Shown piece by piece: positions 37,563 to 49,545 of a stretch of DNA of 64,000 nucleotides. Numbering within the stretch: position 1 is the stretch's first letter; the number at the start of each line of letters is the position of its first letter. Source of the stretch: Helicobacter winghamensis ATCC BAA-430. GTDB lineage: Bacteria > Campylobacterota > Campylobacteria > Campylobacterales > Helicobacteraceae. The stretch covers positions 1,364,001 through 1,428,000 of the forward strand of contig NZ_CP063533.1 in the NCBI RefSeq assembly GCF_028751035.1, read 5' to 3'. Under the pieces are notes generated by a model. It was given only the letters and a program-made list of their open reading frames with translations, searched no databases and had not been told where the DNA came from. The position numbers were made by a program, and so were the translations under genes.

Positions 37563-39020
37563 TTAAGAACCTTGAATTTGGTTGATAATTGTCTTTGCTT
37601 CATTAATTACATCAGTAATATTAAGTTTAATCCAATTTGAATCCATCCACTCCGCATTCCACACTTCATAGCCTTGCACAAGCACACTAAAATGCAAATG
37701 ATCGCCAAGTGCTAGTCCTGTGTTACCAGTGTTTGCAATTTTTACATTAGATTCTAACACATCTCCCACGCTCACATCAGAAGCTGTTAAATGCGCATAT
37801 AGAGTAGATAGTCCAAGTCCGTGATACACCACAACACTATTCCCATCAATACCTACAAACTCATTTAGCGTTACAATACCCGGATTACTTAAAATAACAG
37901 GGGCTTGCTTAATGCTCGCTAAATCCAATCCCATATGGTTAGACTCACTAACAATCTCTCCTTGATAAGTAAAGCGACGATGATCCCCAAAACTTGCCAT
38001 TACAGCACCATTTCTTAAAGGTGTAAAGGGTTTAATAGCAAAGTTCTCCACAACAGATTCTATATCAAAACTAGAAGCCACTTTAAATATCCTATCAAAA
38101 CTCTGTTCTCTCACACTTTCATTAATATAGCGAAAAATATCCACTTTATTTTCAAATTCCCCTAAGCTTTTCTCGCCAATCTCCTCCACAAGCGTTGAGA
38201 TTTTGCCATCCACAAAGGAATCAGTAAGTGGAATCGTGGAATCTTTGTATTGTTTCTTTTGCTGAAAATAGCCAATAGGCACAATACTAACATTGCCCGC
38301 GCTATCTTGTGCGATGATTTTTGGCGTAAAATTCTCGTGTAACTTTGACCAAGCAATTAACGCGATATAAAAGCCCTCCCTATAAAAAGGCTGTGCTTTA
38401 AATTCCAAGTTTCCATTAGTAATTACAAGGTTTTCTAAATTTTCATCACTTGCGCGAAAAATCACAAGTGCGCTCCCACCTTGCGTGATTTTATAAGAAT
38501 TTGCTACCACTGCTAATTGTGGCTTTTTTGTATCAATGGCAATGTTAAATTGCTGTGTTGTTGTATTGCCTTTAAAAAGATTCCATTTGCTTGTATCTGT
38601 AACGCTTACTTCAAGAGTAATAAACTTTGTGTTATTTTTAATTCCTGCTGGCTTTTGGATTCCAATACAAAAGCTTTTTATCGGAGTATTTGTAATGAGA
38701 TTTTGCGCTAGCTGAGAGATATTTGCATTTTTTGCTACACACATTGCATCTTGTGCATTGATTTGTTGTGCTTCAAGTGGAATTCTATTACCATTTTCAA
38801 TTAATGCGACACTATAACTTTTAATGCCTAGATTATCGCTAATTTCAATAGGAAAAGATTCCTTAAGATTCCACACTGCCTTGTCTTTAATTACAATCTT
38901 TGGTGCTTCTTTCTCAAAAGAATCAGAAGTTAAAGCAAAAATCCCCCCACCAATTAAAACTAAAACAACAATCAAACCTAAAATCTTCACAAAACCACTT
39001 TTCATTTTTGGATTGCGCAT
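37563..39020 (-). CDS. M23-family (LytM) peptidoglycan metallopeptidase
   Basis: A 485-residue protein anchored by one N-terminal helix (FVKILGLIVVLVLIGGGIFA), with a periplasmic region of immunoglobulin-like strands and a C-terminal LytM domain (about residues 345-465). Zinc ligands are visible in SNHMGLDLASIK (H-x-x-x-D) and LALGDHLHFSVLV (H-x-H). It should cut stem-peptide cross-links and affect cell shape or separation. Position next to minC-lpxC is as in H. pylori. Start ATG follows AAAGGGAAGTA; a -10 TAGAAT is at 39050-39055. Confidence 0.9.
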   Translation of the reverse strand: MRNPKMKSGFVKILGLIVVLVLIGGGIFALTSDSFEKEAPKIVIKDKAVWNLKESFPIEISDNLGIKSYSVALIENGNRIPLEAQQINAQDAMCVAKNANISQLAQNLITNTPIKSFCIGIQKPAGIKNNTKFITLEVSVTDTSKWNLFKGNTTTQQFNIAIDTKKPQLAVVANSYKITQGGSALVIFRASDENLENLVITNGNLEFKAQPFYREGFYIALIAWSKLHENFTPKIIAQDSAGNVSIVPIGYFQQKKQYKDSTIPLTDSFVDGKISTLVEEIGEKSLGEFENKVDIFRYINESVREQSFDRIFKVASSFDIESVVENFAIKPFTPLRNGAVMASFGDHRRFTYQGEIVSESNHMGLDLASIKQAPVILSNPGIVTLNEFVGIDGNSVVVYHGLGLSTLYAHLTASDVSVGDVLESNVKIANTGNTGLALGDHLHFSVLVQGYEVWNAEWMDSNWIKLNITDVINEAKTIINQIQGS

Positions 39021-39049
39021 TACTTCCCTTTAATGCAAAATTTACCGCG

Positions 39050-39055
39050 ATTCTA
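39050..39055 (-). promoter_or_regulatory. -10 element for the M23 - minC - lpxC operon
   Basis: On the minus strand GGCTAGAATCGC contains TAGAAT, 30 bases before the ATG at 39020. It fits the start of an operon that runs through minC and lpxC to the CDF gene with overlapping or closely spaced genes. Confidence 0.5.
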
Positions 39056-39181
39056 GCCAAAAAGTGCTTATTTAGAAGTAAAAATTAAAACTTCTCTTAA
39101 AGATTTTAAGATTCCTTATCCCTTTCTTTACTTTAAATAATATTCTATGCTTTTAAAGCCTGCGTGGATTAAAACTATTTT

Positions 39182-40366
39182 CTATAAATTTTCAAGATTA
39201 GGAAGTGAAGGTTGCTCTCCTTTTATTTTTGGCTTTTCAGTGGAAATTTGCTCTTTCCACTTTTTTAAAGATCCAATAATAAACTTTACATTTCTTTTGG
39301 TAATAATCTTAAAATCTTTACTCTTATCGCTTTTGTTAAATTCCATAATGACTTGTTCATCTAGCTTTGCAATTGACATTTTCATAGCAATCAATTCTCT
39401 ATTCAAATTAAACTTCTCATCATCAAAAATTGTTTCATCATACATTACCGCTCTTTTAATCCCATAATCTTTGGCTTTACCCATTGCATGTCTTGAGCCA
39501 CTATCTTTTTTCTTGTCCCTCTTAGAATCCTTTTCACTATAACTTGCCGTCAAAATCACCATATCACTAAAGAGCGCCTGCAGCCTATCCCTTTTTATAT
39601 ATCTATTGATATACTCAAACTTATTTTCTGCTTCCTTATAATATTCACTGATTAAAAGCCCATTTTTATTCCTTACTATCTCACTTGCTAACTCTCTATT
39701 TTCTTTTGGCAATATATTATCTAGCGTGCTAGGCAATATAGCAATTGTGCAATTTTGATCAGAAACACTCTTATGCGCTATAGTATCACAACCAAGCGCA
39801 AGACCACTTATGATAGTAGCATCATACTTTAAAATTTCCCCAAGAATCTCTTTTTCTAGTTGCTTAATTTCTTCAGTTGGTTCCAAAATGCCTATAACGG
39901 CGATATTAAAATTGTTTTTTGATAATAATTTTAAATCCCCTTCATAAGCCAAAAATACAGGTAAATCGTTCTTATTTTCAATTCTCTCAAAACGACATTC
40001 AGGAAAATCCTCGTCTCCAAAAGCAGTGTATCTTATGCCTTCTTTACTATTATCCAACAAGTTCCCAATCTCTTCCATTTCATTATTAAAATCAAATTTC
40101 TTAATCTCCTCAATCTTCTTGTTTAATTTGTTAATCTCCTCAATCTTCTTGTTTAATTTGTTAATCTCCTCAATCTTCTTGTTTAATTTGTTAATCTCTT
40201 CTTCCTTAAACTTCTCAATCTCCTTGCTTAATTTTTCAGTTGTCATATCATTTTTATAGCGTTCCCTAATCCAAGATGATTTTATCCCCGGAAACCTAAG
40301 AGCGATTAAGACATTTAAAACATTTCGGCTATATTTTCCATTTTCTTCACTAAAACAATATTTCAT
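39182..40366 (-). CDS. DprA/SLOG-like protein with N-terminal coiled coil (ShosA-like)
   Basis: A 394-residue protein. Residues 1-35 resemble a small helical DprA N-domain. Residues 41-90 are a coiled coil with the decapeptide EEINKLNKKI repeated three times. Residues 105-330 form a DprA/SLOG Rossmann domain: SKNNFNIAVIGILEPTEE, ATIISGLALGCDTIAHKSVS (cf. S-G-x-A-x-G-x-D-x-x-A-H of DprA), LPKENRELASEI and KDSGSRHAMGKAKDYG. A basic C-terminal tail follows. Genuine competence DprA is rarely linked to a phosphoribosyltransferase; that pairing is typical of ShosTA, where the DprA-like protein is the antitoxin. It starts one base after the PRTase stop, with AAAGGATTGAG upstream. Confidence 0.8.
   Translation of the reverse strand: MKYCFSEENGKYSRNVLNVLIALRFPGIKSSWIRERYKNDMTTEKLSKEIEKFKEEEINKLNKKIEEINKLNKKIEEINKLNKKIEEIKKFDFNNEMEEIGNLLDNSKEGIRYTAFGDEDFPECRFERIENKNDLPVFLAYEGDLKLLSKNNFNIAVIGILEPTEEIKQLEKEILGEILKYDATIISGLALGCDTIAHKSVSDQNCTIAILPSTLDNILPKENRELASEIVRNKNGLLISEYYKEAENKFEYINRYIKRDRLQALFSDMVILTASYSEKDSKRDKKKDSGSRHAMGKAKDYGIKRAVMYDETIFDDEKFNLNRELIAMKMSIAKLDEQVIMEFNKSDKSKDFKIITKRNVKFIIGSLKKWKEQISTEKPKIKGEQPSLPNLENL
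40101..40190 (-). repeat. Three perfect 30-bp tandem repeats in the DprA-like gene
   Basis: The unit starting TTAATCTCCTCAATC (plus strand) occurs at 40101, 40131 and 40161 without mismatch, with a partial degenerate fourth copy from 40191. It is in frame and encodes a ten-residue coiled-coil repeat, so copy-number change would alter length without a frameshift. Confidence 0.93.
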
Positions 40367-40367
40367 C

Positions 40368-41027
40368 TCAATCCTTTTGTCGTGTCTTTGCTAGAGCATA
40401 AAACTCAACTCTTTTGGAGCCACAATCCAAAAGTGCCTGTAAACAGTCCTCGTCAACACCTACAAACTTATTGCCATGATGATGTGTATAAATATCATCA
40501 ACAAGCAACACATTCCTTCCTTTAATTCCTTCTTCAAATATATCACAGGTGTCCTTAGTAATTCCAGGATAAGGATCTAGCCCTCCATCGGATTTAGAAA
40601 AATGCGTTGTACGAGTTTCTCTTATGCGCTTAATATAATCTGTTCCATCAATGATACTACCCCCATAATCACGCTCTTGAATATGCCCAATAACATACTG
40701 AATAAAATCCTTAAAATGTGTGGATTTGTATGGCTTGGATCTTGGCACAACACAAACAACAAAATTCTCTTTATTCCTTTTGTATTCGCAGCAAAAATGC
40801 GTTAAACAATTCAATACATAGCCATATCCTTTGTTGCGGGCTTTTACAATCACATCACTATCAAAGCCATATTTCGAATTATCATCCTTAAAATCCACAA
40901 TCCAGTCTGGATTCTCAGGATTATGTAGATTTGTATATTGCAGACTATGGTAAGCTTTGATATCTTGCTTTAAAAATTCACATGCCTTGATTATAAAAGA
41001 ATTAAAATTTTTCTCATTCTCATTCAT
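40368..41027 (-). CDS. Phosphoribosyltransferase-fold protein (ShosT-like)
   Basis: A 219-residue type I PRTase-fold protein. The PRPP-binding loop is GRNVLLVDDIYTHHHGNKFV (about residues 171-190), matching the V-D-D-x-x-T-T-G core with HH replacing the usual small residues. The N-terminal half contains a conserved-looking NPDWIVDFKDDNSKYGFDSD and FVVCVVPRSKPYKSTHF, where R-S-K may bind pyrophosphate. It is not a recognisable nucleotide-salvage enzyme. It overlaps the HAD gene stop as TGATG, with AAGGAG nine bases before the ATG at 41027. By analogy with ShosTA it would be the toxin or effector; this is inferred from domain pairing alone. Confidence 0.8.
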   Translation of the reverse strand: MNENEKNFNSFIIKACEFLKQDIKAYHSLQYTNLHNPENPDWIVDFKDDNSKYGFDSDVIVKARNKGYGYVLNCLTHFCCEYKRNKENFVVCVVPRSKPYKSTHFKDFIQYVIGHIQERDYGGSIIDGTDYIKRIRETRTTHFSKSDGGLDPYPGITKDTCDIFEEGIKGRNVLLVDDIYTHHHGNKFVGVDEDCLQALLDCGSKRVEFYALAKTRQKD

Positions 41028-41630
41028 CAACAAATTCTCCTTTTAGATTTAATTTGAATTTCATTACTAAAATCATCACCGATTTGAATAATCCTATCCT
41101 TTGTAATACCAGCACATAAAGCATTTTCCACTTGCAATTTTTCATTTTCAAAAACAAGCATATCTTTTGCATTTAATTGTAGAAATTCTATGCAATTTAA
41201 AAATTTATTTCCGTATTCATTATAAAAAGTGTGAGAAAAATATTTTTCGATACGATGATATTCTAGTAACAATTTAGCCCTATTTCTAGAAGCATTAGTT
41301 AGTAAAATAATCTGATTTTTTTGGTAAAACTGAAGAACAATATCAAAAAGATTATGATTCAAAAATGTATATTCTAAATATTTAAAATAACTAGAGTCCT
41401 TAAGATTCTTAATTTCTTTAAGTTTTAAATCACTAAATAAGGCAATTTTTTCTAAATCTTTTAAAGTAATTCTTTTAATTCTATTTATAGAAGGGGGGGG
41501 GGGGCGATTTTATCACTTTTTCAATAGCATCGTAATAAGCTAAATTGTTTGCTCTATCTGTTTGCAATAATGTACCATCTAAGTCAAAAACCAAAACATC
41601 AGTTTTAATAATCTCAAGACTATATTTCAC
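41027..41630 (-). CDS. HAD-superfamily phosphatase-like protein, phase-variable, OFF in this sequence
   Basis: The gene starts at GTG 41630 (AGAGGG upstream) with HAD motif I VLVFDLDGTLLQTD. A 12-base homopolymer (41493-41504) then puts it out of frame, and it stops at TAG 41481-41483 after 49 residues. Removing one base (C11 on the coding strand) joins it to the remaining frame, which carries motif II IILLTNASRNRAK and motif IV IIQIGDDFSNEI, for a 200-residue protein. Loss of motifs II and IV makes the truncated form inactive. The rejoined frame ends in a TGATG overlap with the PRTase gene, so the homopolymer may also alter PRTase translation. Substrate unknown; a phosphorylated nucleotide or sugar made or used by the PRTase is possible. 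Confidence 0.8.
41493..41504 (-). repeat. Homopolymer C12 on the coding strand (G12 on plus), phase-variation tract in the HAD gene
   Basis: Twelve uninterrupted bases between HAD motif I and motif II. C11 or C14 is in frame; C12 and C13 both end at stop codons within ten bases of the tract. Confidence 0.92.
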
Positions 41631-41726
41631 TTCTTCAACCCTCTTGCAAACTTTTAAACCAAACTAAACAAACTTAAATAGAATAAACAAAGCAAATGCA
41701 GAATCCAACACAATCTTATTACACTC

Positions 41727-41849
41727 TCATCTCCGCACCGTCCTACTTTACCACTCCTGAAAGGAGCAGTATCATCAGCGAAGAAGAGCTTAACTTCTAG
41801 GTTCGGAATGGAGCTAGGTGGAACCTCTTCTCTATTAGCACGAAGATGA
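41727..41849 (-). rRNA. rrf: 5S ribosomal RNA
   Basis: A 5S-like sequence with closing helix I formed by TCATCTTCG and CGGAGATGA, the conserved CTCCATTCCGAACCTAGAAG loop region, and GTAAAGTAGGACGG near the 3' end. Ends are set from the helix and are good to a few bases. It is the last gene of the rRNA operon. Confidence 0.85.
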
Positions 41850-42238
41850 CAATGTAATACTCATAAATAATACTAAGCCTATATAAGCTTTATCCCTTTA
41901 AAGCATAACCTAAGTAACTTTACTAACACTTTAGCAAAGATTTTAAAAGAATCTAGGTTTAATATTTAAATTATGATACTAAGCCTATATAAGTTAATTT
42001 GATTAAATACTTTAAAAGAAAAGTAAAATCAACCAAATAAGTCTTTAATCATTTAACTCTTTAAAGTTTCAATTTTTAAAGCTTGAATTCTTTAGAAGCT
42101 TTTAAATCTTTATCTTAATATCCTTTTAGCTACTTAAACTATTCTAAAGGCTTTAAAGATATTAAGAGATACTATAAGTAATGCAATAACTAAAAATCTA
42201 TCTTAATGGATTACACTCATTAAGGCAGTGGCTTTTTA
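41850..42238 (-). other. 23S-5S spacer with processing-stem arms and an 18-bp direct repeat
   Basis: This stretch of about 390 bases has no gene. It contains the 3' arm of the 23S processing stem (42218-42232, perfect 15-bp complement to 45139-45153) and two copies of ATACTAAGCCTATATAAG (41870-41887 and 41976-41993). A 13-base core of each copy is complementary to 45209-45221 upstream of the 23S gene. Confidence 0.75.
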
Positions 42239-45122
<2,884 letters not shown>

Positions 45123-45565
45123 GACTTTATATTCTAACGCCACTGCCTTAATGAATGCAATGCAAACATTAAGACAATCTTTAGTTATTTGCGTGATTGT
45201 AGTTATTACTTATATAGGCTTTGACAATGTGTTGTTAAATATCATTTAGAATCTCTACTAAATCTATTAGGTTTTATAAAGATTCTAATGTAAATGTTTG
45301 AGATTTAAAACACTTACATTAGAATCACTTGAGAATCACTTTAATTATCTAAGTATATCCCAGAATTACTTTAAAAATATTATTTAAAGAAATAAAAAGT
45401 TTATCTTTTATTGTTAATTCTATTACATTAGGCATTAATATCACATACTAACAGGCTTACTTATATTTAAAAAGTTAGCTTTTATAGATAACATATTTAA
45501 GTATAACTCATTTACAAATAAACTGCTCTACTAAATTTGTTATTAGCGCATTGTCTTTTAAGACT
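45123..45565 (-). other. tRNA-Ala to 23S spacer with processing stems and a long hairpin
   Basis: About 440 bases with no gene. Near the 23S end it carries the 5' arms of two processing stems (45139-45153 and 45209-45221). At 45281-45326 there is a long hairpin: a perfect 13-bp stem (GATTCTAATGTAA / TTACATTAGAATC), then an A-C mismatch and five more pairs around an 8-base loop. The rest is A/T-rich with nothing I can assign. Confidence 0.7.
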
Positions 45566-45641
45566 TGGTGGAGAATAGCGGGATCGAACCGCTGACCTCC
45601 TGCGTGCAAAGCAGGCGCTCTCCCAGCTGAGCTAATTCCCC
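45566..45641 (-). tRNA. tRNA-Ala (TGC)
   Basis: A 76-nt cloverleaf with encoded CCA: acceptor GGGGAAT / ATTCTCC, anticodon loop TTTGCAC with TGC, T-loop GGTTCGATCCC. Located in the 16S-23S spacer, after tRNA-Ile in the direction of transcription. Confidence 0.96.
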
Positions 45642-45655
45642 AAAAGAATTTCATC

Positions 45656-45732
<77 letters not shown>

Positions 45733-45747
45733 CTACTTAAAGTCTTA

Positions 45748-45781
45748 TGATCTCTGAAAACTAAGCAGGATAAAGAACAAC
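45748..45781 (-). other. 3' arm of the pre-16S processing stem
   Basis: This segment (minus: GTTGTTCTTTAT, CCTGCTTAGTT, AGATCA) is complementary to the minus-strand sequence at 47758-47796 upstream of 16S, with a 4-base bulge and one short internal loop. Together they would enclose the 16S precursor in a stem of about 29 pairs, an RNase III-type site. Confidence 0.75.
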
Positions 45782-45818
45782 TTAAACTCAATAAACAAAT
45801 ATTGAGTTATCTCTCTTG

Positions 45819-47317
<1,499 letters not shown>

Positions 47318-47757
47318 AATTATGGAAGTTTGTATCAAAAATAAATAATGATTGCAAACTCTCCATAAGATAAAGAAAGAAAAGCTTAAAAGAATAAAGA
47401 TTTAAAGATTCTCTAAAGAGTTTCTTTAAATTTTAAGATTTAAGTTTTACTTGGTTTTAGATTCTTATTAATAAGTTTAAATTATCTAAAAAGAATCTGT
47501 GTTTGGATTAGTTTGTCCTAAAATCTCAAAATCTCTGTTTTAGATTTGTGTTTTATGCAAACAATCTTTAGTGTGCTTTAGTTATAAGTTTAGTAAAAAG
47601 TTCCAAAATATAAAGAAAGAATTAATCTTTCTATAATAAGAAACTCAAAAAAATATAAACTTTTAACAAATGACATAAAGACTGCTTTAAAGAATAAAAC
47701 CACAAAGCAATAAATTGAGTTTGTTGTATAAGAATTTAGAAAATAATTTAAGAAGTT

Positions 47758-47796
47758 GTTGTTCTTTATTATTTCCTGCTTAGTTGTCAAAGATCA
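47758..47796 (-). other. 5' arm of the pre-16S processing stem
   Basis: Complementary to 45748-45781 as described for the other arm: pairs TGATCT, AACTAAGCAGG and ATAAAGAACAAC on the minus strand with their partners beyond the 16S 3' end. Confidence 0.75.
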
Positions 47797-47925
47797 TTTA
47801 ACTTTAATGCGCATACTACATTAATATGTATATTACATAATCTAAAGTTAAAGAACATTTTTACATTAAAGATTAAACCTTAGAAAAGCCTGCATCTTAA
47901 GTTTTAAATAAAATCATTTGCTGGA

Positions 47926-47945
47926 TTCTTGATTATAATCAAGAA
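47926..47945. promoter_or_regulatory. 20-bp perfect palindrome over a TATAAT box in the rRNA leader
   Basis: TTCTTGATTATAATCAAGAA is self-complementary over all 20 bases and contains TATAAT on both strands. It could be an operator overlapping the most downstream rRNA promoter, or a fortuitous symmetric promoter. Confidence 0.55.
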
Positions 47946-47991
47946 AAGTAAAGATTTATAAAACTAAGGATTAAATGAGTGAAATTCACTT

Positions 47992-47997
47992 ATTATA
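47992..47997 (-). promoter_or_regulatory. Candidate rRNA promoter -10 (middle)
   Basis: Minus strand reads CAGATTATAATAAG, a perfect TATAAT, about 195 bases upstream of the pre-16S stem. No clear -35 is visible, which is usual in Campylobacterota. Confidence 0.5.
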
Positions 47998-48054
47998 ATC
48001 TGTTACAATGTGCTAATTTAAGGGATTAAAATTTAGCGCAAAAAAGGAAGTGGA

Positions 48055-48060
48055 ATTATA
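48055..48060 (-). promoter_or_regulatory. Candidate rRNA promoter -10 (distal)
   Basis: Minus strand reads TTCTAGCTATAATTCC, a perfect TATAAT, 29 bases downstream of the ubiX stop. It may be the first of three tandem rRNA promoters. Confidence 0.45.
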
Positions 48061-48088
48061 GCTAGAAAAGCTTAAGGGGAGATTAAAA

Positions 48089-48637
48089 TTATTCCCAGCG
48101 TTTATAATCGCAAGCAATCCCCAAACTATCGCACCACTTTCCTATTAATAAAGCTTCAATTTCCTCCATACTTCGTCCAGCATAATACCCAAGAATAGGC
48201 GGTGCTATCACAACTCCTAATTGTGAAAGTTTTAACATATTCTCTAACATAATTGCACTAAAGGGCATTTCTCTAACCGCTAAAAGCAACTTTCGCTTCT
48301 CTTTTATCATCACGCTTGCCGCGCGGAATAATAAAGTATCACTAATTCCACACGCAATTTTCGCTAAAGCATCGCTTGAGCAAGGAATCACCGCCATCGC
48401 TTCACACACAAAAGACCCACTTGCAATACACGCCCCTAATTCTTCATCATCTAGTAATTTTAGATTCCATATTTTGCTAAAATCAAACTCTCCCACACCT
48501 TCTTCAAGCTTTAAAACTTCCCTAGCACCCTTTGTAATCACACAATATTTTTCAATCTCACAAGGCAAAGATTCTAAAAATTTCAACCCTAGCCCTGCTC
48601 CACTTGCTCCACTAATCCCTACAATCACACGCTTCAT
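48089..48637 (-). CDS. ubiX: Flavin prenyltransferase UbiX family
   Basis: A 182-residue flavoprotein-fold enzyme that attaches a dimethylallyl group to FMN to make the prenyl-FMN cofactor of UbiD-type decarboxylases. The N-terminus KRVIVGISGASGAGLGLKFL binds the phosphate; the mid-region VIPCSSDALAKIACGISDTL and the REMPFSAIMLENMLKLSQLG segment are family hallmarks. It overlaps the flgA stop as ATGA, the same flgA-ubiX pairing as in H. pylori. Cytosolic. Confidence 0.93.
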   Translation of the reverse strand: MKRVIVGISGASGAGLGLKFLESLPCEIEKYCVITKGAREVLKLEEGVGEFDFSKIWNLKLLDDEELGACIASGSFVCEAMAVIPCSSDALAKIACGISDTLLFRAASVMIKEKRKLLLAVREMPFSAIMLENMLKLSQLGVVIAPPILGYYAGRSMEEIEALLIGKWCDSLGIACDYKRWE

Positions 48638-49545
48638 AGCAACTTCCCCTTGCCTTCTTCTATAATTTCCACTTCATAAGTCTTTTTGCCATTAATCACA
48701 CGCGCCTTTATAACATCGCCCACAGCAGCGTCCTTTTGTGCTTCAAGCGTAAATTCTAGCAACACTCCGTTTTCTACCACACTAATTAAAATCCTATCCC
48801 CTTTTTTTACCACACGCTTTGAAATTAGCCTATCTCTAGTGATTATCACATCTTTTGGCGTGTAAGATCGCACCGCAACTCTCCCCATCTCTCCCTCTTC
48901 CATTAAAGGACTACTAATTTTCTCAAACGAAATCCAAACCAAATGTGCATTATTATAATTTACCCCATTTCTACCACTAATAGGCTCACTACTTTGGATT
49001 GCTTGTAGTTTTGCATCAATTACATATTTAAAATACACTTTTCTATTGCGTATTTGCTTGCCCTTTTGCTCCCCTATAATAACATCAAAACTCCCTGTAT
49101 TGCGCTTTAGCAACTTTGCTGGAAAATCAATAGATTTTATCGCATCTTCTTTAAAATCTACCGGTGTAATTTGTTCTAAATGGATTGCTTGAATTTGGAT
49201 ATTATTCTTTTTATATTCTTTTAATAACTCGCTTAAAATATAATTCTTAATCCCTTGTTGTTCTCCACCAAACGCACGCTTAAAGGTAATAATAGGCACT
49301 TCAGCCCCAACCACAATGCCTTCATTTTCAAAAGTCTTAATGATTTGGCTACTCTTAACCTGATAATTATTAGAGCTAGTTGGAATCCTAAAAAGCAAAA
49401 AATCCTTTGGAGTCTCTTTAAACAAGTCCTTTGCATACACTTCTTCATTTTTAAAGCGATATTCTTTTTCTAGCACAAAATAATCCAAGCCAAACGCACC
49501 ATTAATACACGCAATGCATAATAAAAAAACAATTATTTTTCGCAT
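48634..49545 (-). CDS. flgA: Flagellar P-ring assembly chaperone FlgA
   Basis: A 303-residue periplasmic protein with a signal peptide (RKIIVFLLCIACINGAFG, cleavage about residue 19). The C-terminal SAF domain (about residues 215-295: KDVIITRDRLISKRVVKKGD and AAVGDVIKARVINGKKTYEV) is the diagnostic part and helps FlgI assemble the P ring. It overlaps the end of copA by 13 bases and ubiX by four, so the three are probably one transcript. It is an odd location for a flagellar gene, but the same in related species. Confidence 0.9.
   Translation of the reverse strand: MRKIIVFLLCIACINGAFGLDYFVLEKEYRFKNEEVYAKDLFKETPKDFLLFRIPTSSNNYQVKSSQIIKTFENEGIVVGAEVPIITFKRAFGGEQQGIKNYILSELLKEYKKNNIQIQAIHLEQITPVDFKEDAIKSIDFPAKLLKRNTGSFDVIIGEQKGKQIRNRKVYFKYVIDAKLQAIQSSEPISGRNGVNYNNAHLVWISFEKISSPLMEEGEMGRVAVRSYTPKDVIITRDRLISKRVVKKGDRILISVVENGVLLEFTLEAQKDAAVGDVIKARVINGKKTYEVEIIEEGKGKLL

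Larger units (their letters stand above)
47318..48088 (-). other. rRNA operon leader and promoter region
   Basis: About 770 bases without a convincing gene. It contains the 5' arm of the pre-16S stem (47758-47796), three TATAAT boxes on the minus strand (48055-48060, 47992-47997, 47932-47937), a 20-bp palindrome over the last of these, and a second copy of the 14-base 16S start region (CAAACTCTCCATAA at 47303-47316 inside 16S and 47355-47368 in the leader). The remainder is A/T-rich. Confidence 0.75.

Noticed and set aside
40101-40190. Three identical 30-bp units considered as a CRISPR array
   Set aside because: The units are directly abutting with no spacers, in frame within a gene, and encode a coiled coil; no cas genes are nearby.
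39182-40366. The DprA-like gene as the housekeeping competence gene dprA
   Set aside because: It is linked and overlapping with PRTase and HAD genes, carries an added repeat coiled coil, and its SLOG motifs are divergent. A separate true dprA is expected elsewhere, which I could not check.
47590-47790. A 66-codon minus-strand frame in the rRNA leader
   Set aside because: It has no ribosome site, an unusual low-complexity composition, and overlaps the pre-16S processing-stem arm.
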